Part shown: one piece after another, positions 1 through 6,926 of the stretch | Layout of the letters: each line of letters begins with the position of its first letter | How positions within the stretch are numbered: the stretch's first letter is position 1 | Assembly: GCA_946887295.1 (NCBI GenBank) | Contig: CAMPKP010000013.1 | Coordinates: 1-39,274 of the forward strand | DNA from: an uncultured Gemmatimonadota bacterium | GTDB taxonomy: Bacteria; Gemmatimonadota; Gemmatimonadetes; Gemmatimonadales; GWC2-71-9 | Length of the DNA: 39,274 bases | Direction of reading: 5' to 3' | Notes under the pieces: generated by a model | What the model was told of the DNA's origin: nothing | What the model saw: only the letters and a program-made list of their open reading frames with translations | The model's database searches: none | Program-made: the position numbers and the translations under genes

Positions 1-225
1 GGCCTCATCGGGGCTTCGATCGGCATGGCGGTGCGCGAGCGCAAACTCGCTCGCCGCGTGGTGGGCATCGGGCGAACCCCAAACACGCTCGAAACGGCCC
101 AGCGGCGGGGCGCGATCGATCAGCATGCGACCGACTTGGCCGCCGGCGTGCGCGGGGCCGACTTCGTCATTCTCTGCACGCCGGTCGAGCGCATTGCCGG
201 GCAGGCGGCCGCAGCGATCCAGGCA
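1..225 (+). pseudogene. Prephenate dehydrogenase-like N-terminal fragment
   Basis: Frame 1 is open from the first base and encodes the start of a TyrA-like Rossmann domain. It has a dinucleotide-binding turn (GLIGASIG at the window edge), a VVGIGR strand that would end in the residue contacting NAD(P), a GAID segment, and a VILCTPVERI strand typical of prephenate dehydrogenases. The similarity stops near base 225, where the expected PG-x-L-x-TD-x-x-S continuation is missing and the reading frame changes to unrelated sequence. A complete tyrA is present at 31350-32198, so this piece is not needed for the pathway. It is either the remnant of another gene or, more likely, part of an assembly chimera at the contig end. 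The 5' end lies outside the window. Confidence 0.6.
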
Positions 226-323
226 ACCTCGACACCGACAGGGGGCCGAACATCCTGGACCAGCGTCACACGTTCGTCGGCAGCATCGTCGCGCAGCCGC
301 AGTTCGAGATGGGCGGGGTGGGT
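225..323 (+). pseudogene. Outer-membrane receptor-like fragment (about 33 codons)
   Basis: Reading in the frame that begins at base 225 gives a short peptide with DRGPNILDQRHTFVGS followed by a QPQFE strand. The pattern 'D-x-G-x-x-x-x-D-x-R-H-x-F-x-x-S' is common in beta-barrel strands of TonB-dependent receptors. The fragment has no start codon and no recognisable flanks. It is sandwiched between a dehydrogenase fragment and a thioesterase fragment that use a different frame. The assignment rests on one short motif, so it is tentative. The chimeric setting is clearer than the identity. Confidence 0.3.
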
Positions 324-603
324 GGTGCGATCGCATTTCGTCGAGTACCTCCGACCCGCCTTCGCCGATGAATTGTTGAGCGCGCACACCTGGGTGCCCC
401 GCTTCGACCAGCGCTCCACTCCCCGGCGCTACCTCTTCGTCCGTGATGCCGATCGCGTGGTGCTGGCCAGCGCGGAGACGGTCTGGGTCTTCGTCGACCT
501 CGCCACCGGCCGGCGCCGCCCCATCCCGCCCGAGCTGCTCGAGGCCTTCGAGCCGCTGCCCGAGGAGAGCGCGGTCCGTCGGACGCTCGGGCTCACCACC
601 TGA
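322..603 (+). pseudogene. Acyl-CoA thioesterase (4HBT-like) C-terminal fragment
   Basis: Frame 1 from about base 322 to the TGA at 601-603 reads as the C-terminal two thirds of a hotdog-fold thioesterase. It contains VVRSHFVEYLRPAF, then TWV, an RRYLFVRD strand, and WVFVDLATGRRRPIPPELLEAF. This order is characteristic of the 4-hydroxybenzoyl-CoA thioesterase/YbgC-type family, in which the N-terminal helix and catalytic Asp/Glu region precede the part seen here. That N-terminal part is absent and is replaced by the receptor-like fragment. The region is open in one frame from base 25, but the resulting fusion protein makes no structural sense. I call this a truncated gene or chimera product. 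The stop codon and the downstream gene at 669 look normal. Confidence 0.6.
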
Positions 604-668
604 GGGCTGTTCCCTCGCGGCTGTTCTTGAGCCGCAGGCCGGCTCTCAGCTCGCACCCGGAGGAATGA

Positions 669-1016
669 ATGGCCCAGCCCAGCCTGGCGAACGAGGTCGC
701 GAACCTGCACGCGACCCTGCAGGCCATCGAGTCGCGGATGGCGGCCGGGGAGCTTCCCGTCGAGGGCCTCGCCGAGTTCAAGAGCTCGGTGGACGACCTG
801 CGGTTGAGGCTGTGGGGATTGATGAGCGCCGGCACGGCGAACGACTACCGGGCCTTCCAGGAGCGGTTCAGGCTGCGCCGGTCGAGGGAGATCTGCGAAG
901 GGGTCGCGAGTGAGCTGCGCGCGGGTACGCTGAGCAACCGCCACGAGGAGCTCGGCCCCCTGGCGGACGCCGCGAGCGATCTCGCACGAGCCATCGCCGG
1001 AAAGGCGTCACCATGA
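669..1016 (+). CDS. Hypothetical protein, 115 aa, helical
   Basis: I do not recognise this family. The product is small, soluble and rich in Ala, Leu, Arg and Glu, with long predicted helices and no signal peptide or membrane segment. The start is well supported: GGAGG at 659-663 lies just upstream of the ATG. The stop codon overlaps the next start in an ATGA at 1013-1016, so the two genes are probably translated together. Residues 5-35 have heptad-like spacing of hydrophobic positions that could form a helical hairpin. Nothing indicates an enzyme. It may form a complex with the 87-aa product encoded next, but that is only inferred from the overlap. Confidence 0.65.
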   Translation: MAQPSLANEVANLHATLQAIESRMAAGELPVEGLAEFKSSVDDLRLRLWGLMSAGTANDYRAFQERFRLRRSREICEGVASELRAGTLSNRHEELGPLADAASDLARAIAGKASP

Positions 1017-1276
1017 TGCCAACCAGATTCACGCTGGATTTCCGCGGACGAGTGTACACGGTGCAGCGGGGCGAGGACCCCGCCAGCGCGGCCGAGGGGG
1101 GCGGGGCACCTGTGGGACGGCACTCCTGGTACATCAGCCTCGGGCCCAAGGCGATCACGAGCCTCGAGGCGGTGCCGGGCGAGAGTGAAGCGGAGCTGAG
1201 CGCGAGAATCCGGCGGTGGCTGGAAGATCATCCCGACATGCCGCGCAGCGAGGACATCATACTCGGAGGAGGGTGA
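1013..1276 (+). CDS. Hypothetical protein, 87 aa
   Basis: This is a small soluble protein of unknown function. The N-terminal part (FTLDFRGRVYTVQRG) looks like a pair of beta strands. The C-terminal part (SEAELSARIRRWLEDHP) looks like an amphipathic helix, so a compact alpha/beta fold is plausible. The start ATG at 1013 overlaps the previous stop in ATGA; a second ATG at 1016 would give a product one residue shorter. Translational coupling to the 115-aa upstream gene suggests a shared role. The gene ends 7 bp before the end of a converging lipoprotein gene. Confidence 0.6.
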   Translation: MMPTRFTLDFRGRVYTVQRGEDPASAAEGGGAPVGRHSWYISLGPKAITSLEAVPGESEAELSARIRRWLEDHPDMPRSEDIILGGG

Positions 1277-1283
1277 TCGGCCC

Positions 1284-1712
1284 TCAGTCGAGGAGTTTGG
1301 CCGCCGCCGGAGTGGGGGAGGACTGCTGGCTCCCGGCCCAGGTCTCCCAGGTGAGCGGGCAGCCGTGGCCGAAGGGGGGGCTCGGATGTCCGCTGCGTCG
1401 CATCAGGTCGTGGAGCATCTCGTGGCGTACGACCATCTCGTGCTCGGTCCAGTCGGCCGCGAGGAAGATCTTGTGGCCCGGGTCCCAGTGGCCCACGCAG
1501 TCGCCGCTCGAGCAGCGAAAGCTGGGGCCCGGCACGACCATCCACTCCACCCGGTCGAAGTTGCCGCTGAGCCCGGAGCAAGCCTCGGTCTTGGCCCACC
1601 ACTCCTGATAGACCGCCGGGGGCTGCCACGGTTCACTTCCCGCGGGGTCGAAGCCGCAGGCGGCGAGGATCGCGGCGGAGGCCACGAGCGGGAGGCAGGC
1701 GCGGTGGAGCAC
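1284..1712 (-). CDS. Putative zinc metallopeptidase-like lipoprotein (HExxH)
   Basis: The product begins with a short lipoprotein signal whose lipobox is LAAC (Cys19 when the GTG at 1712-1710 is used as start). The mature part carries an HEMLH motif at residues 97-101, preceded by a second HE pair at 91-92. It is followed by GHPSPPFGHGC, which offers histidines for a third zinc ligand. Cys45, Cys67 and Cys72 could form disulfides, in keeping with an exported protein. HExxH near the end of a small lipoprotein is seen in poorly characterised predicted peptidases, and the substrate is unknown. The frame is open upstream to 1907, but only the GTG start puts a signal peptide at the N-terminus. No clear ribosome binding site was seen. 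It is divergent from the beta-barrel gene at 1975. Confidence 0.6.
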   Translation of the reverse strand: MLHRACLPLVASAAILAACGFDPAGSEPWQPPAVYQEWWAKTEACSGLSGNFDRVEWMVVPGPSFRCSSGDCVGHWDPGHKIFLAADWTEHEMVVRHEMLHDLMRRSGHPSPPFGHGCPLTWETWAGSQQSSPTPAAAKLLD

Positions 1713-1974
1713 GACACCCGGAAGGGCAATGGGCGTGCCGATCCTCGGCGACGATGCAAGCCCTTGTCTCGCAACACGCCCGCGCGTCTGCTCCGGGCCG
1801 CTGCAGCCGTCCCCCTGTCGGGATGCAAGAGCCTCCCGCAGTGCCCGGTACGCGCGTCCGGCGCCGGACGATCGTGTTCGAGGTGAAACGGAACCGGGTC
1901 TGGCCACCGGGCCGAGGGATTGCGAACTTGTAAGAGAGCACCAACACGCTCCGGTTCAGTCCTGGAGGTGCAAG

Positions 1975-2622
1975 ATGTGGCACCGCTGCTCGAGCCTACC
2001 GATTGTCGTCCTGCTCTCCTTTTCGACAGTTCCTGCCGCCGCCCAAATCGAGCTCACGGTTCATGGCGGCCTCATGCTGGGAGGCGGAGGCCGAGCGAGC
2101 CACGCGCTGGAGCAGCCGGCCCGACCCTCCGGATCCAGTCGCGTGCTCGGCGAAGCGACGACCGCGGGGGCGCGGCTCGGGATCGAGCTTTCGGAGCGGT
2201 GGCAGCTGGACGGAGGCATCGCCTGGTCCCGCAACAGCACGTGGGAGGGAGCGGTGAGCCGGGCGCTTCCCTCCTTCGAAGCCCAGACGCTCTTTCTGAG
2301 CAGCACGGTGCAGGGCTGGCTGACGCAGCCGGGCTCGCGGTTCGGCGTGGTGGCCGGGGTGGGCCCGGCCCTGATCCTCGAGCGTGGACAGGGCATATTT
2401 CCCGAGCAGCAGACCAACCTCGGCGGAATGGTGAGCTTCGGCGGCGTCATGCGGCTCGACCACCGGTTCTCCGTACGGATCGATGCCCAGCAGTATCTCT
2501 TCAGCAGCGCGTTCGACGACTCCTACACGCCACATCTCGGAACCGCGCCGGTTCCCGGGCATGCATCGAGGCTCCGGCACGACTTCGTGCTCCTCGCGGG
2601 TTTCTCGTGGCGGAGCGACTGA
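1975..2622 (+). CDS. Outer-membrane beta-barrel protein, 215 aa
   Basis: A clear signal peptide (hydrophobic IVVLLSF core, cleavage expected after AAA, residue 23) is followed by alternating amphipathic strands. Examples are LTVHGGLMLGGG, TAGARLGIELS, RWQLDGGIAWS, FGVVAGVGPAL and DFVLLAGFSW. The protein ends in an aromatic-rich strand (SWRSD), typical of small 8-10-stranded outer-membrane barrels of the OmpA/porin-like class. The start ATG has a good GGAGG (1963-1967) 7 bases upstream. The same frame is open further upstream, but that extension has no signal character. The role is probably structural or related to surface transport; no specific ligand can be named. The last 16 bases overlap the GNAT gene that follows. 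Confidence 0.65.
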   Translation: MWHRCSSLPIVVLLSFSTVPAAAQIELTVHGGLMLGGGGRASHALEQPARPSGSSRVLGEATTAGARLGIELSERWQLDGGIAWSRNSTWEGAVSRALPSFEAQTLFLSSTVQGWLTQPGSRFGVVAGVGPALILERGQGIFPEQQTNLGGMVSFGGVMRLDHRFSVRIDAQQYLFSSAFDDSYTPHLGTAPVPGHASRLRHDFVLLAGFSWRSD

Positions 2623-3158
2623 CCACGATCCGTCTCGCGGTCCCAGCCGACGCTGCGGCCCTGGCCGAGCTCGGCGCGCGCACCTTCCGGGACGCCTTCG
2701 GGGCCGACAACACTCCCGAGGACATGACCCTGTATCTCACGACCAGCTACGGGCCGGAGCTTCAGGCTGCCGAGCTTCGGAGCGCCGGCATCGTGACGCT
2801 CGTCGCGGAGTCGGAGCGCGGCCTCGCGGGGTACTCGCAGCTGCGAGAGGCGCCGCCTCCGGGGTGCGTCGGTGGGCCGGGGCCCATCGAGCTGTGGCGG
2901 TTCTACGTGGAGCGGGAGTGGCAGGGACGCGGCGTCGCTCAGGCGCTGATGGAGGCCACGCTCGAGGCCGCCGCGGCCCGTGGCGCAGGCACGGTGTGGC
3001 TGGCCGTGTGGGAGCGGAACCACCGGGCCCGGGCCTTCTACCGGAAGCGCGGCTTCGTGGATCGCGGGGAGAAGGCGTTCCTCCTCGGCAACGATCGCCA
3101 AACCGACCGGGTCATGGCGCTCGCGCTGTCCGAGCGGACAGGCCTCCCGGGAGGATAG
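2607..3158 (+). CDS. GNAT family N-acetyltransferase
   Basis: The 183-aa protein has the GCN5-related acetyltransferase fold. The N-terminus (TTIRLAVPADAAALAEL) is the usual beta1-alpha1 start. The acetyl-CoA pyrophosphate-binding motif A is seen as FYVEREWQGRGVAQALM (Q-x-x-G-x-A). The C-terminal motif B has VWERNHRARAFYRKRGF, with the conserved aromatic and Asn residues. Such enzymes transfer an acetyl group from acetyl-CoA to an amine on a small molecule or protein N-terminus; the substrate cannot be told from sequence. The best start is GTG at 2607, just before the conserved first strand. It overlaps the upstream barrel gene by 16 bp, suggesting coupled translation even though the two products work in different compartments. 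Confidence 0.8.
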   Translation: MAERLTTIRLAVPADAAALAELGARTFRDAFGADNTPEDMTLYLTTSYGPELQAAELRSAGIVTLVAESERGLAGYSQLREAPPPGCVGGPGPIELWRFYVEREWQGRGVAQALMEATLEAAAARGAGTVWLAVWERNHRARAFYRKRGFVDRGEKAFLLGNDRQTDRVMALALSERTGLPGG

Positions 3159-3161
3159 ATT

Positions 3162-3725
3162 GTGCTGGCGGGACCACTTCTGGAGGCATTCATGCCGGCC
3201 GAGCGCGGTACACCACCGCGACAAAGTGACGAGGGGCTGGGCTTGCGCCGCCGGCTCTCTCTCGGCGTGACGGCGGCCCTGCATCGGATCGTCGCGGGGG
3301 TCGCCGGCGTGGCATTGGCCGGCCATCCTCGCGTAGGCGGCATCCCGGTGCTCCGGGGCAGCGGCACCGGCCCGGACTGCAGGGCACATTTGGAAGCGGC
3401 GCTCAATCTCATGGACCGCGTCACGCCCGGTCTCCGGAGCAGGCTGCAGCGGCATGTGACCGGCCTCTTCCTGATGCATCAGCCGCCCGTCCACGGCTAC
3501 TACTCCCGCATCACGGGCACGTGCACCCTCGATCTGGACGCCCTCGACCGAGAGTCGCCGGCAGAGGTGGCGGCCGCGATGGTTCGCTGCGCTACCGAGG
3601 GGTGGCTCTGGCGGTCGGGGCGGGGTCGCTCCCGCGACGACGAGGCCCGCATCCTGGCCGTCAGCGAGCTAGCCCGCCTGCATTTTCTCCGGCGCGCCGT
3701 GAGGCGCCTGGGCGCCCGGCGCTGA
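3162..3725 (+). CDS. Hypothetical protein, 187 aa
   Basis: I do not recognise the family. The GTG start has a strong GGGAGG (3149-3154) seven bases upstream and follows the GNAT stop by only 3 bp, so the two are likely cotranscribed. The protein is basic and lacks a convincing signal peptide, although residues 35-52 are fairly hydrophobic. The middle contains a segment with HQPPVHGYYSRITG and CTLDLDAL, which looks like a conserved beta-rich core. A helical, Arg-rich C-terminus follows. An alternative start at 3192 (ATG) would remove ten residues. No catalytic signature stands out. Confidence 0.6.
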   Translation: MLAGPLLEAFMPAERGTPPRQSDEGLGLRRRLSLGVTAALHRIVAGVAGVALAGHPRVGGIPVLRGSGTGPDCRAHLEAALNLMDRVTPGLRSRLQRHVTGLFLMHQPPVHGYYSRITGTCTLDLDALDRESPAEVAAAMVRCATEGWLWRSGRGRSRDDEARILAVSELARLHFLRRAVRRLGARR

Positions 3726-3774
3726 GTTCCGGCTGGCTCCGATCGTTCTCCTCCATCACCGAAAGCGCTCGCCG

Positions 3775-5427
3775 ATGCGTTCCGGATTCCTCTCCGGCAC
3801 TCTGCTGATCATCCTGCTTTGCCCGACGGCGGCTTCCTCGCTGCGCGCGCAGCGGCGCGACGGCGCGGACCCGCGGGCCCGGCTGGAGGCGCTCAAGGAC
3901 GAGGCGGTGCAAGGCGTGGAGGCGCGCGCCGAGCTGGTCCAGAGGGTCGTGGACCAGATCTTCAGCTACGGCGAGCTCGGCTTTCAGGAGATCGAGACCT
4001 CGCGCTACCTGATCGCTCTCCTCAGGCGCGAGGGCTTCGCCGTGGACACCGGAGTGGCCGGCATTCCGACGGCGTGGGTGGCGCGATGGGGGCAGGGGCG
4101 GCCGGTGATCGCGCTCGGCTCGGACATCGACGGCATCCCCCAGGCCTCGCAGGTGCCCGGGGTGGCCTGTCGCCTGCCGCTGGTAGAAGGCGCTCCGGGC
4201 CACGGCGAGGGGCACAACTCGGGACAGGCGGTCAACCTCGCCGCGGCCTTCGCGGTGAAGCGTATCATGGAGCGCGAGAGCCTGCCCGGCACGCTGGTGC
4301 TGTGGCCGGGCGTCGCCGAGGAGCAGATCGCGGGAAAGCCGTTCCTGGTGCGCGCCGGCGTCTTCACCGACGTGGACGTGGTCCTGTTCAGTCATGTGGG
4401 GAGCGAGTTCGGCACCTCGTGGGGTCTCAGCTACGGCTCGGGCCTGGTGTCGGTGCTGTACCGCTTCACCGGCACGGCGGCCCATGCGGCCGGACGCCCC
4501 TGGCAGGGGCGCAGCGCCCTGGACGCGGTCGAGCTGATGGAAGTGGGGTGGAATTTCCGGCGCGAGCACCTTCCCCTGAAGCAGCGGTCGCACTCGGTCA
4601 TCGTGGACGGCGGCGACCAGCCGAACGTGGTGCCCCAGACGGCCTCGGTCTGGTACTACCTGCGCGAGCTGGACTACCGGGGGATCAAGGCGCTGTGGGC
4701 GGTGGCCGACTCGGTGGCGCAGGGCGCCGCATTGATGACGGGCACGACGCTCCTCCCCAGCAAGGTGCTCGGGGCCGCCTGGCCGCGACACTACAACCGG
4801 CCCATGGCCGAAGCGATGGCCGCCAACATCGCGCGTGTCGGGATGCCCTCGTGGACCGCCGACGATCAGGCGTTCGCGCGGGCGGTGCAGCGCGCGGTGG
4901 GCCAGGCCGATTCCGGGCTCAAGCGGGTGGTGGACTCGCTCGATCCGCCGGCGGACCCCGCGCGCAACATGGGCGGGCCGTCCGACGACATCGGCGACGT
5001 GTCCTGGACGGCGCCCACTGTGGTGCTCTACTATCCCGCCAACGTGGGCGGACTGCCCGGCCACCACTGGTCCAGCGCGATGGCGATGGCCACGCCTATC
5101 GCCCACAAGGGGTCGGTCGCCGGTGCCAAGGCAGCCGCGATGACGCTGCTCGATCTGCTGCTGCGCCCGGCGCTGGTGGACAGCGCGCGTGCCTACTTTC
5201 GAGACGTGCAGACCCGCGAGGTCAAGTACCAGCCGCTGATCCGGCCCGAGGATCAGCCCCCGATCGAGCTCAACCGCGAGATTCTCGAGCGCTACCGCCC
5301 GGCGATGCGGCCCTACTATTACGAGCCGAAGCGCCACCGCACCTACCTGGAGCAGCTCGGCGTCACCTATCCGGTGCTGCCGGACAGCGCCGGGGCGTGC
5401 CGCGTGACCCTCAAGCCTTCCCGATAG
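3775..5427 (+). CDS. Exported M20-family amidohydrolase (AbgB-like)
   Basis: The 550-aa product has an N-terminal signal peptide ([13 protein letters not shown], cleavage around residue 25) and then an M20 metallopeptidase/amidohydrolase fold. It is closest in layout to p-aminobenzoyl-glutamate hydrolase subunit B. Visible landmarks are [10 protein letters not shown], the first metal-ligand strand [18 protein letters not shown], the catalytic Glu pair in [11 protein letters not shown], the dimerisation-domain start [17 protein letters not shown], and the late ligand region LPGHHWSS. In classical AbgB the second ligand motif reads GHACGHN; here Cys is replaced in GHGEGHN, which I believe is shared by an exported subgroup. 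The enzyme probably cleaves an amide or dipeptide-like bond in the periplasm. The exact substrate is unknown. It may be cotranscribed with the DUF1330 gene 10 bp downstream. Confidence 0.75.
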   Translation: MRSGFLSGTLLIILLCPTAASSLRAQRRDGADPRARLEALKDEAVQGVEARAELVQRVVDQIFSYGELGFQEIETSRYLIALLRREGFAVDTGVAGIPTAWVARWGQGRPVIALGSDIDGIPQASQVPGVACRLPLVEGAPGHGEGHNSGQAVNLAAAFAVKRIMERESLPGTLVLWPGVAEEQIAGKPFLVRAGVFTDVDVVLFSHVGSEFGTSWGLSYGSGLVSVLYRFTGTAAHAAGRPWQGRSALDAVELMEVGWNFRREHLPLKQRSHSVIVDGGDQPNVVPQTASVWYYLRELDYRGIKALWAVADSVAQGAALMTGTTLLPSKVLGAAWPRHYNRPMAEAMAANIARVGMPSWTADDQAFARAVQRAVGQADSGLKRVVDSLDPPADPARNMGGPSDDIGDVSWTAPTVVLYYPANVGGLPGHHWSSAMAMATPIAHKGSVAGAKAAAMTLLDLLLRPALVDSARAYFRDVQTREVKYQPLIRPEDQPPIELNREILERYRPAMRPYYYEPKRHRTYLEQLGVTYPVLPDSAGACRVTLKPSR

Positions 5428-5437
5428 AGGAGTCGAC

Positions 5438-5731
5438 ATGCCGGCCTACGTCATCGTCAACGTCACGGTCCATGACCCGGCTCGCTACGAGGAGTACAAG
5501 CGGCTCGCGACCCCGACCATCCCGGTGTACGGCGGACGCTACGTCGCCCGCGGCGGAGCGGTGGAGATCCGGGAGGGAGGGTGGTCGCCCGAGCGCCTCG
5601 TCATTCTCGAGTTCCCGAATCTGGAGCGCGCTCGCGCGTGGTGGTCGTCACCCGAGTACGCGCCGGCGAAGGCGGTGCGGCAGTCGTGCGCGGACACCCA
5701 GCTGGTCATCACCGAGGGACTCCCCGGCTAA
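5438..5731 (+). CDS. DUF1330 domain protein
   Basis: This 97-aa protein is a single DUF1330 domain, a ferredoxin-like dimeric alpha/beta-barrel fold. The N-terminal strand ([14 protein letters not shown]), the Tyr-rich helix (ARYEEYKRL), the second strand (GGRYVARGG) and the ending [10 protein letters not shown] with W-W-S-S-P-E-Y are all diagnostic. The family has no proven enzymatic function. It resembles monooxygenase-type dimeric alpha/beta barrels. GAGG at 5427-5430 gives a good ribosome binding site for the ATG. The gene sits 10 bp behind the amidohydrolase and 25 bp before the YbjQ-like gene, so it is probably part of a small operon. Confidence 0.85.
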   Translation: MPAYVIVNVTVHDPARYEEYKRLATPTIPVYGGRYVARGGAVEIREGGWSPERLVILEFPNLERARAWWSSPEYAPAKAVRQSCADTQLVITEGLPG

Positions 5732-5756
5732 GGACATCTCTACGCTGGAGGCAGGC

Positions 5757-6083
5757 ATGCTGTCAGTCACTACCCCGTCCGTCGAGGGACGGCGGGTCAC
5801 CAGTTATCTCGGCATCGTGAGCGGCGAGGCCATACTCGGCGCCAACATCTTCCGCGACTTCTTCGCCGGCATCCGCGACATCGTCGGCGGCCGCTCCGCC
5901 GCGTACGAGGAGGAGCTCCGCAAGGCCAAGGCGATCGCGATGGAGGAGATGGAGAGCCAGGCGAAGGAGCTCGGCGCCAACGCGGTGCTCGCGGTCGATC
6001 TCGACTACGAGACCATCCAGGTGGGCTCGGGCGGCGGCATGCTGATGGTCAGCGCCAGCGGCACGGCCGTGGTGCTGGGCTGA
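5757..6083 (+). CDS. YbjQ/UPF0145 family protein
   Basis: The product (108 aa) matches the YbjQ/DUF74 family, once proposed to bind heavy metals and known to form homopentamers. Supporting segments are the early [19 protein letters not shown], the helix with [20 protein letters not shown], the Ala/Met/Glu-rich helix, and [16 protein letters not shown] followed by [25 protein letters not shown] stretch precedes the ATG at 5757. The reading frame is open further upstream, but only this start matches family length. The function in the cell is not established. The thioesterase gene starts 5 bp after the stop. Confidence 0.85.
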   Translation: MLSVTTPSVEGRRVTSYLGIVSGEAILGANIFRDFFAGIRDIVGGRSAAYEEELRKAKAIAMEEMESQAKELGANAVLAVDLDYETIQVGSGGGMLMVSASGTAVVLG

Positions 6084-6088
6084 CCCCG

Positions 6089-6622
6089 GTGGAGCCTCAG
6101 CGCGGCGTCACCCTGCGGTTCCTCGCCGAGCCGACAGACGTCAATTTCGGAGGCAAGGTCCACGGCGGCGCCGTCATGAAGTGGATCGACCAGGCGGGCT
6201 ATACCTGTGCCGCGGGGTGGAACGCCACCTACTGCGTCACGGTGTATCTTGGCGGGCTCCACTTTCTGGGACCCATCCGGGTCGGGGAGCTGGTGGAGCT
6301 GCGGGCGCTGGTCATCCGGACCGGCCGGACCAGCCTCGACATCGCGATCGACGTGTATGCCGGTGATCCGAAGAGCCCCGAGCGCCGGCGAACCGGACAC
6401 TGCGTCGTGGTTTTCGTCGCGATCGGCCCCGACGGGAAGCCCACCAGGGTCCGGCCATGGAAGCCGGAGACCGAGCTCGACCGGGCGCTGGAGGGGTACG
6501 CCGTGCGGCTCGCCGGGCTCAGGAAGCAGATGGACGCCGAGATGGAGGAGCGCCTGGTCGGCGCCGCGCCGCCTACTGCGGCGGAATCGACCAGAAGATC
6601 TCCTCCCCGGCTCGCGCAGTGA
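6089..6622 (+). CDS. Hotdog-fold acyl-CoA thioesterase (YciA-like)
   Basis: The 177-aa protein belongs to the acyl-CoA hydrolase branch of hotdog thioesterases, which cleave acyl-CoA to free acid and CoA in the cytoplasm. Residues 15-33 hold the typical DVNFGGKVHGGAVMKWID, where Asn and the Asp/His region line the active site. FLGPIRVGELVEL and VVVFVAIGPDGKP follow, as in YciA and related proteins. The start is GTG at 6089, five bases after the YbjQ-like stop. The C-terminal tail (residues 150-177) is low-complexity and Arg/Pro-rich, and overlaps a converging lipoprotein gene by 50 bp. The true functional domain ends before that overlap. Chain-length preference cannot be inferred. Confidence 0.82.
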   Translation: MEPQRGVTLRFLAEPTDVNFGGKVHGGAVMKWIDQAGYTCAAGWNATYCVTVYLGGLHFLGPIRVGELVELRALVIRTGRTSLDIAIDVYAGDPKSPERRRTGHCVVVFVAIGPDGKPTRVRPWKPETELDRALEGYAVRLAGLRKQMDAEMEERLVGAAPPTAAESTRRSPPRLAQ

Positions 6623-6926
6623 ACGGCTCGCTGAGTACCGGCGAGCCCGCGGCACGAACCGGACGAGCCTCGAGGTAGAACGACGACGATCCCGCGGTGA
6701 GTGCCCGGGACAGCATGAACTCGACGGTGTCGGACGCCGGCACGAATCCCAGCCGCGTCGCGCTGCTGAGCGTGGGACGGACGTAGATGTCCATGTCGGA
6801 CGTCGCCCGGTTCTCGATCGTGACCTTGGCGCTCGAATCGGGGGTGGGCCCGCCGCCGGATCCGCCGCCGCAGGAAACCGTGGCCAGCAACAACCCGGCC
6901 GCGCAGGTGCGAAGGAGGGATGTCAT
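6573..6926 (-). CDS. Small lipoprotein, 117 aa
   Basis: The ATG at 6926 gives a textbook lipoprotein signal (LLRTCAAGLLLATVSC, lipobox TVSC) followed by a Gly/Ser/Pro linker and a single beta-sandwich-like domain. That domain has KVTIENRATSDMDIYV and a C-terminal AGEEIFWSIPP. The composition suggests an extracytoplasmic Ig-like or binding domain anchored in a membrane. No catalytic motif was seen. GAGGTGA lies 7 bases upstream of the start on the minus strand. The start codon shares the CATG at 6924-6927 with the divergent plus-strand gene, so its promoter must lie inside that gene. The 3' end runs 50 bp into the thioesterase gene. Function is unknown. Confidence 0.7.
   Translation of the reverse strand: MTSLLRTCAAGLLLATVSCGGGSGGGPTPDSSAKVTIENRATSDMDIYVRPTLSSATRLGFVPASDTVEFMLSRALTAGSSSFYLEARPVRAAGSPVLSEPFTARAGEEIFWSIPPQ

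Noticed and set aside
3661..5439. Very long minus-strand open frame (592 aa) opposite the amidohydrolase
   Set aside because: It is the antisense shadow of a high-GC gene. The composition is His/Arg/Gly-rich without any recognisable domain, while the plus strand encodes a clear M20 enzyme.
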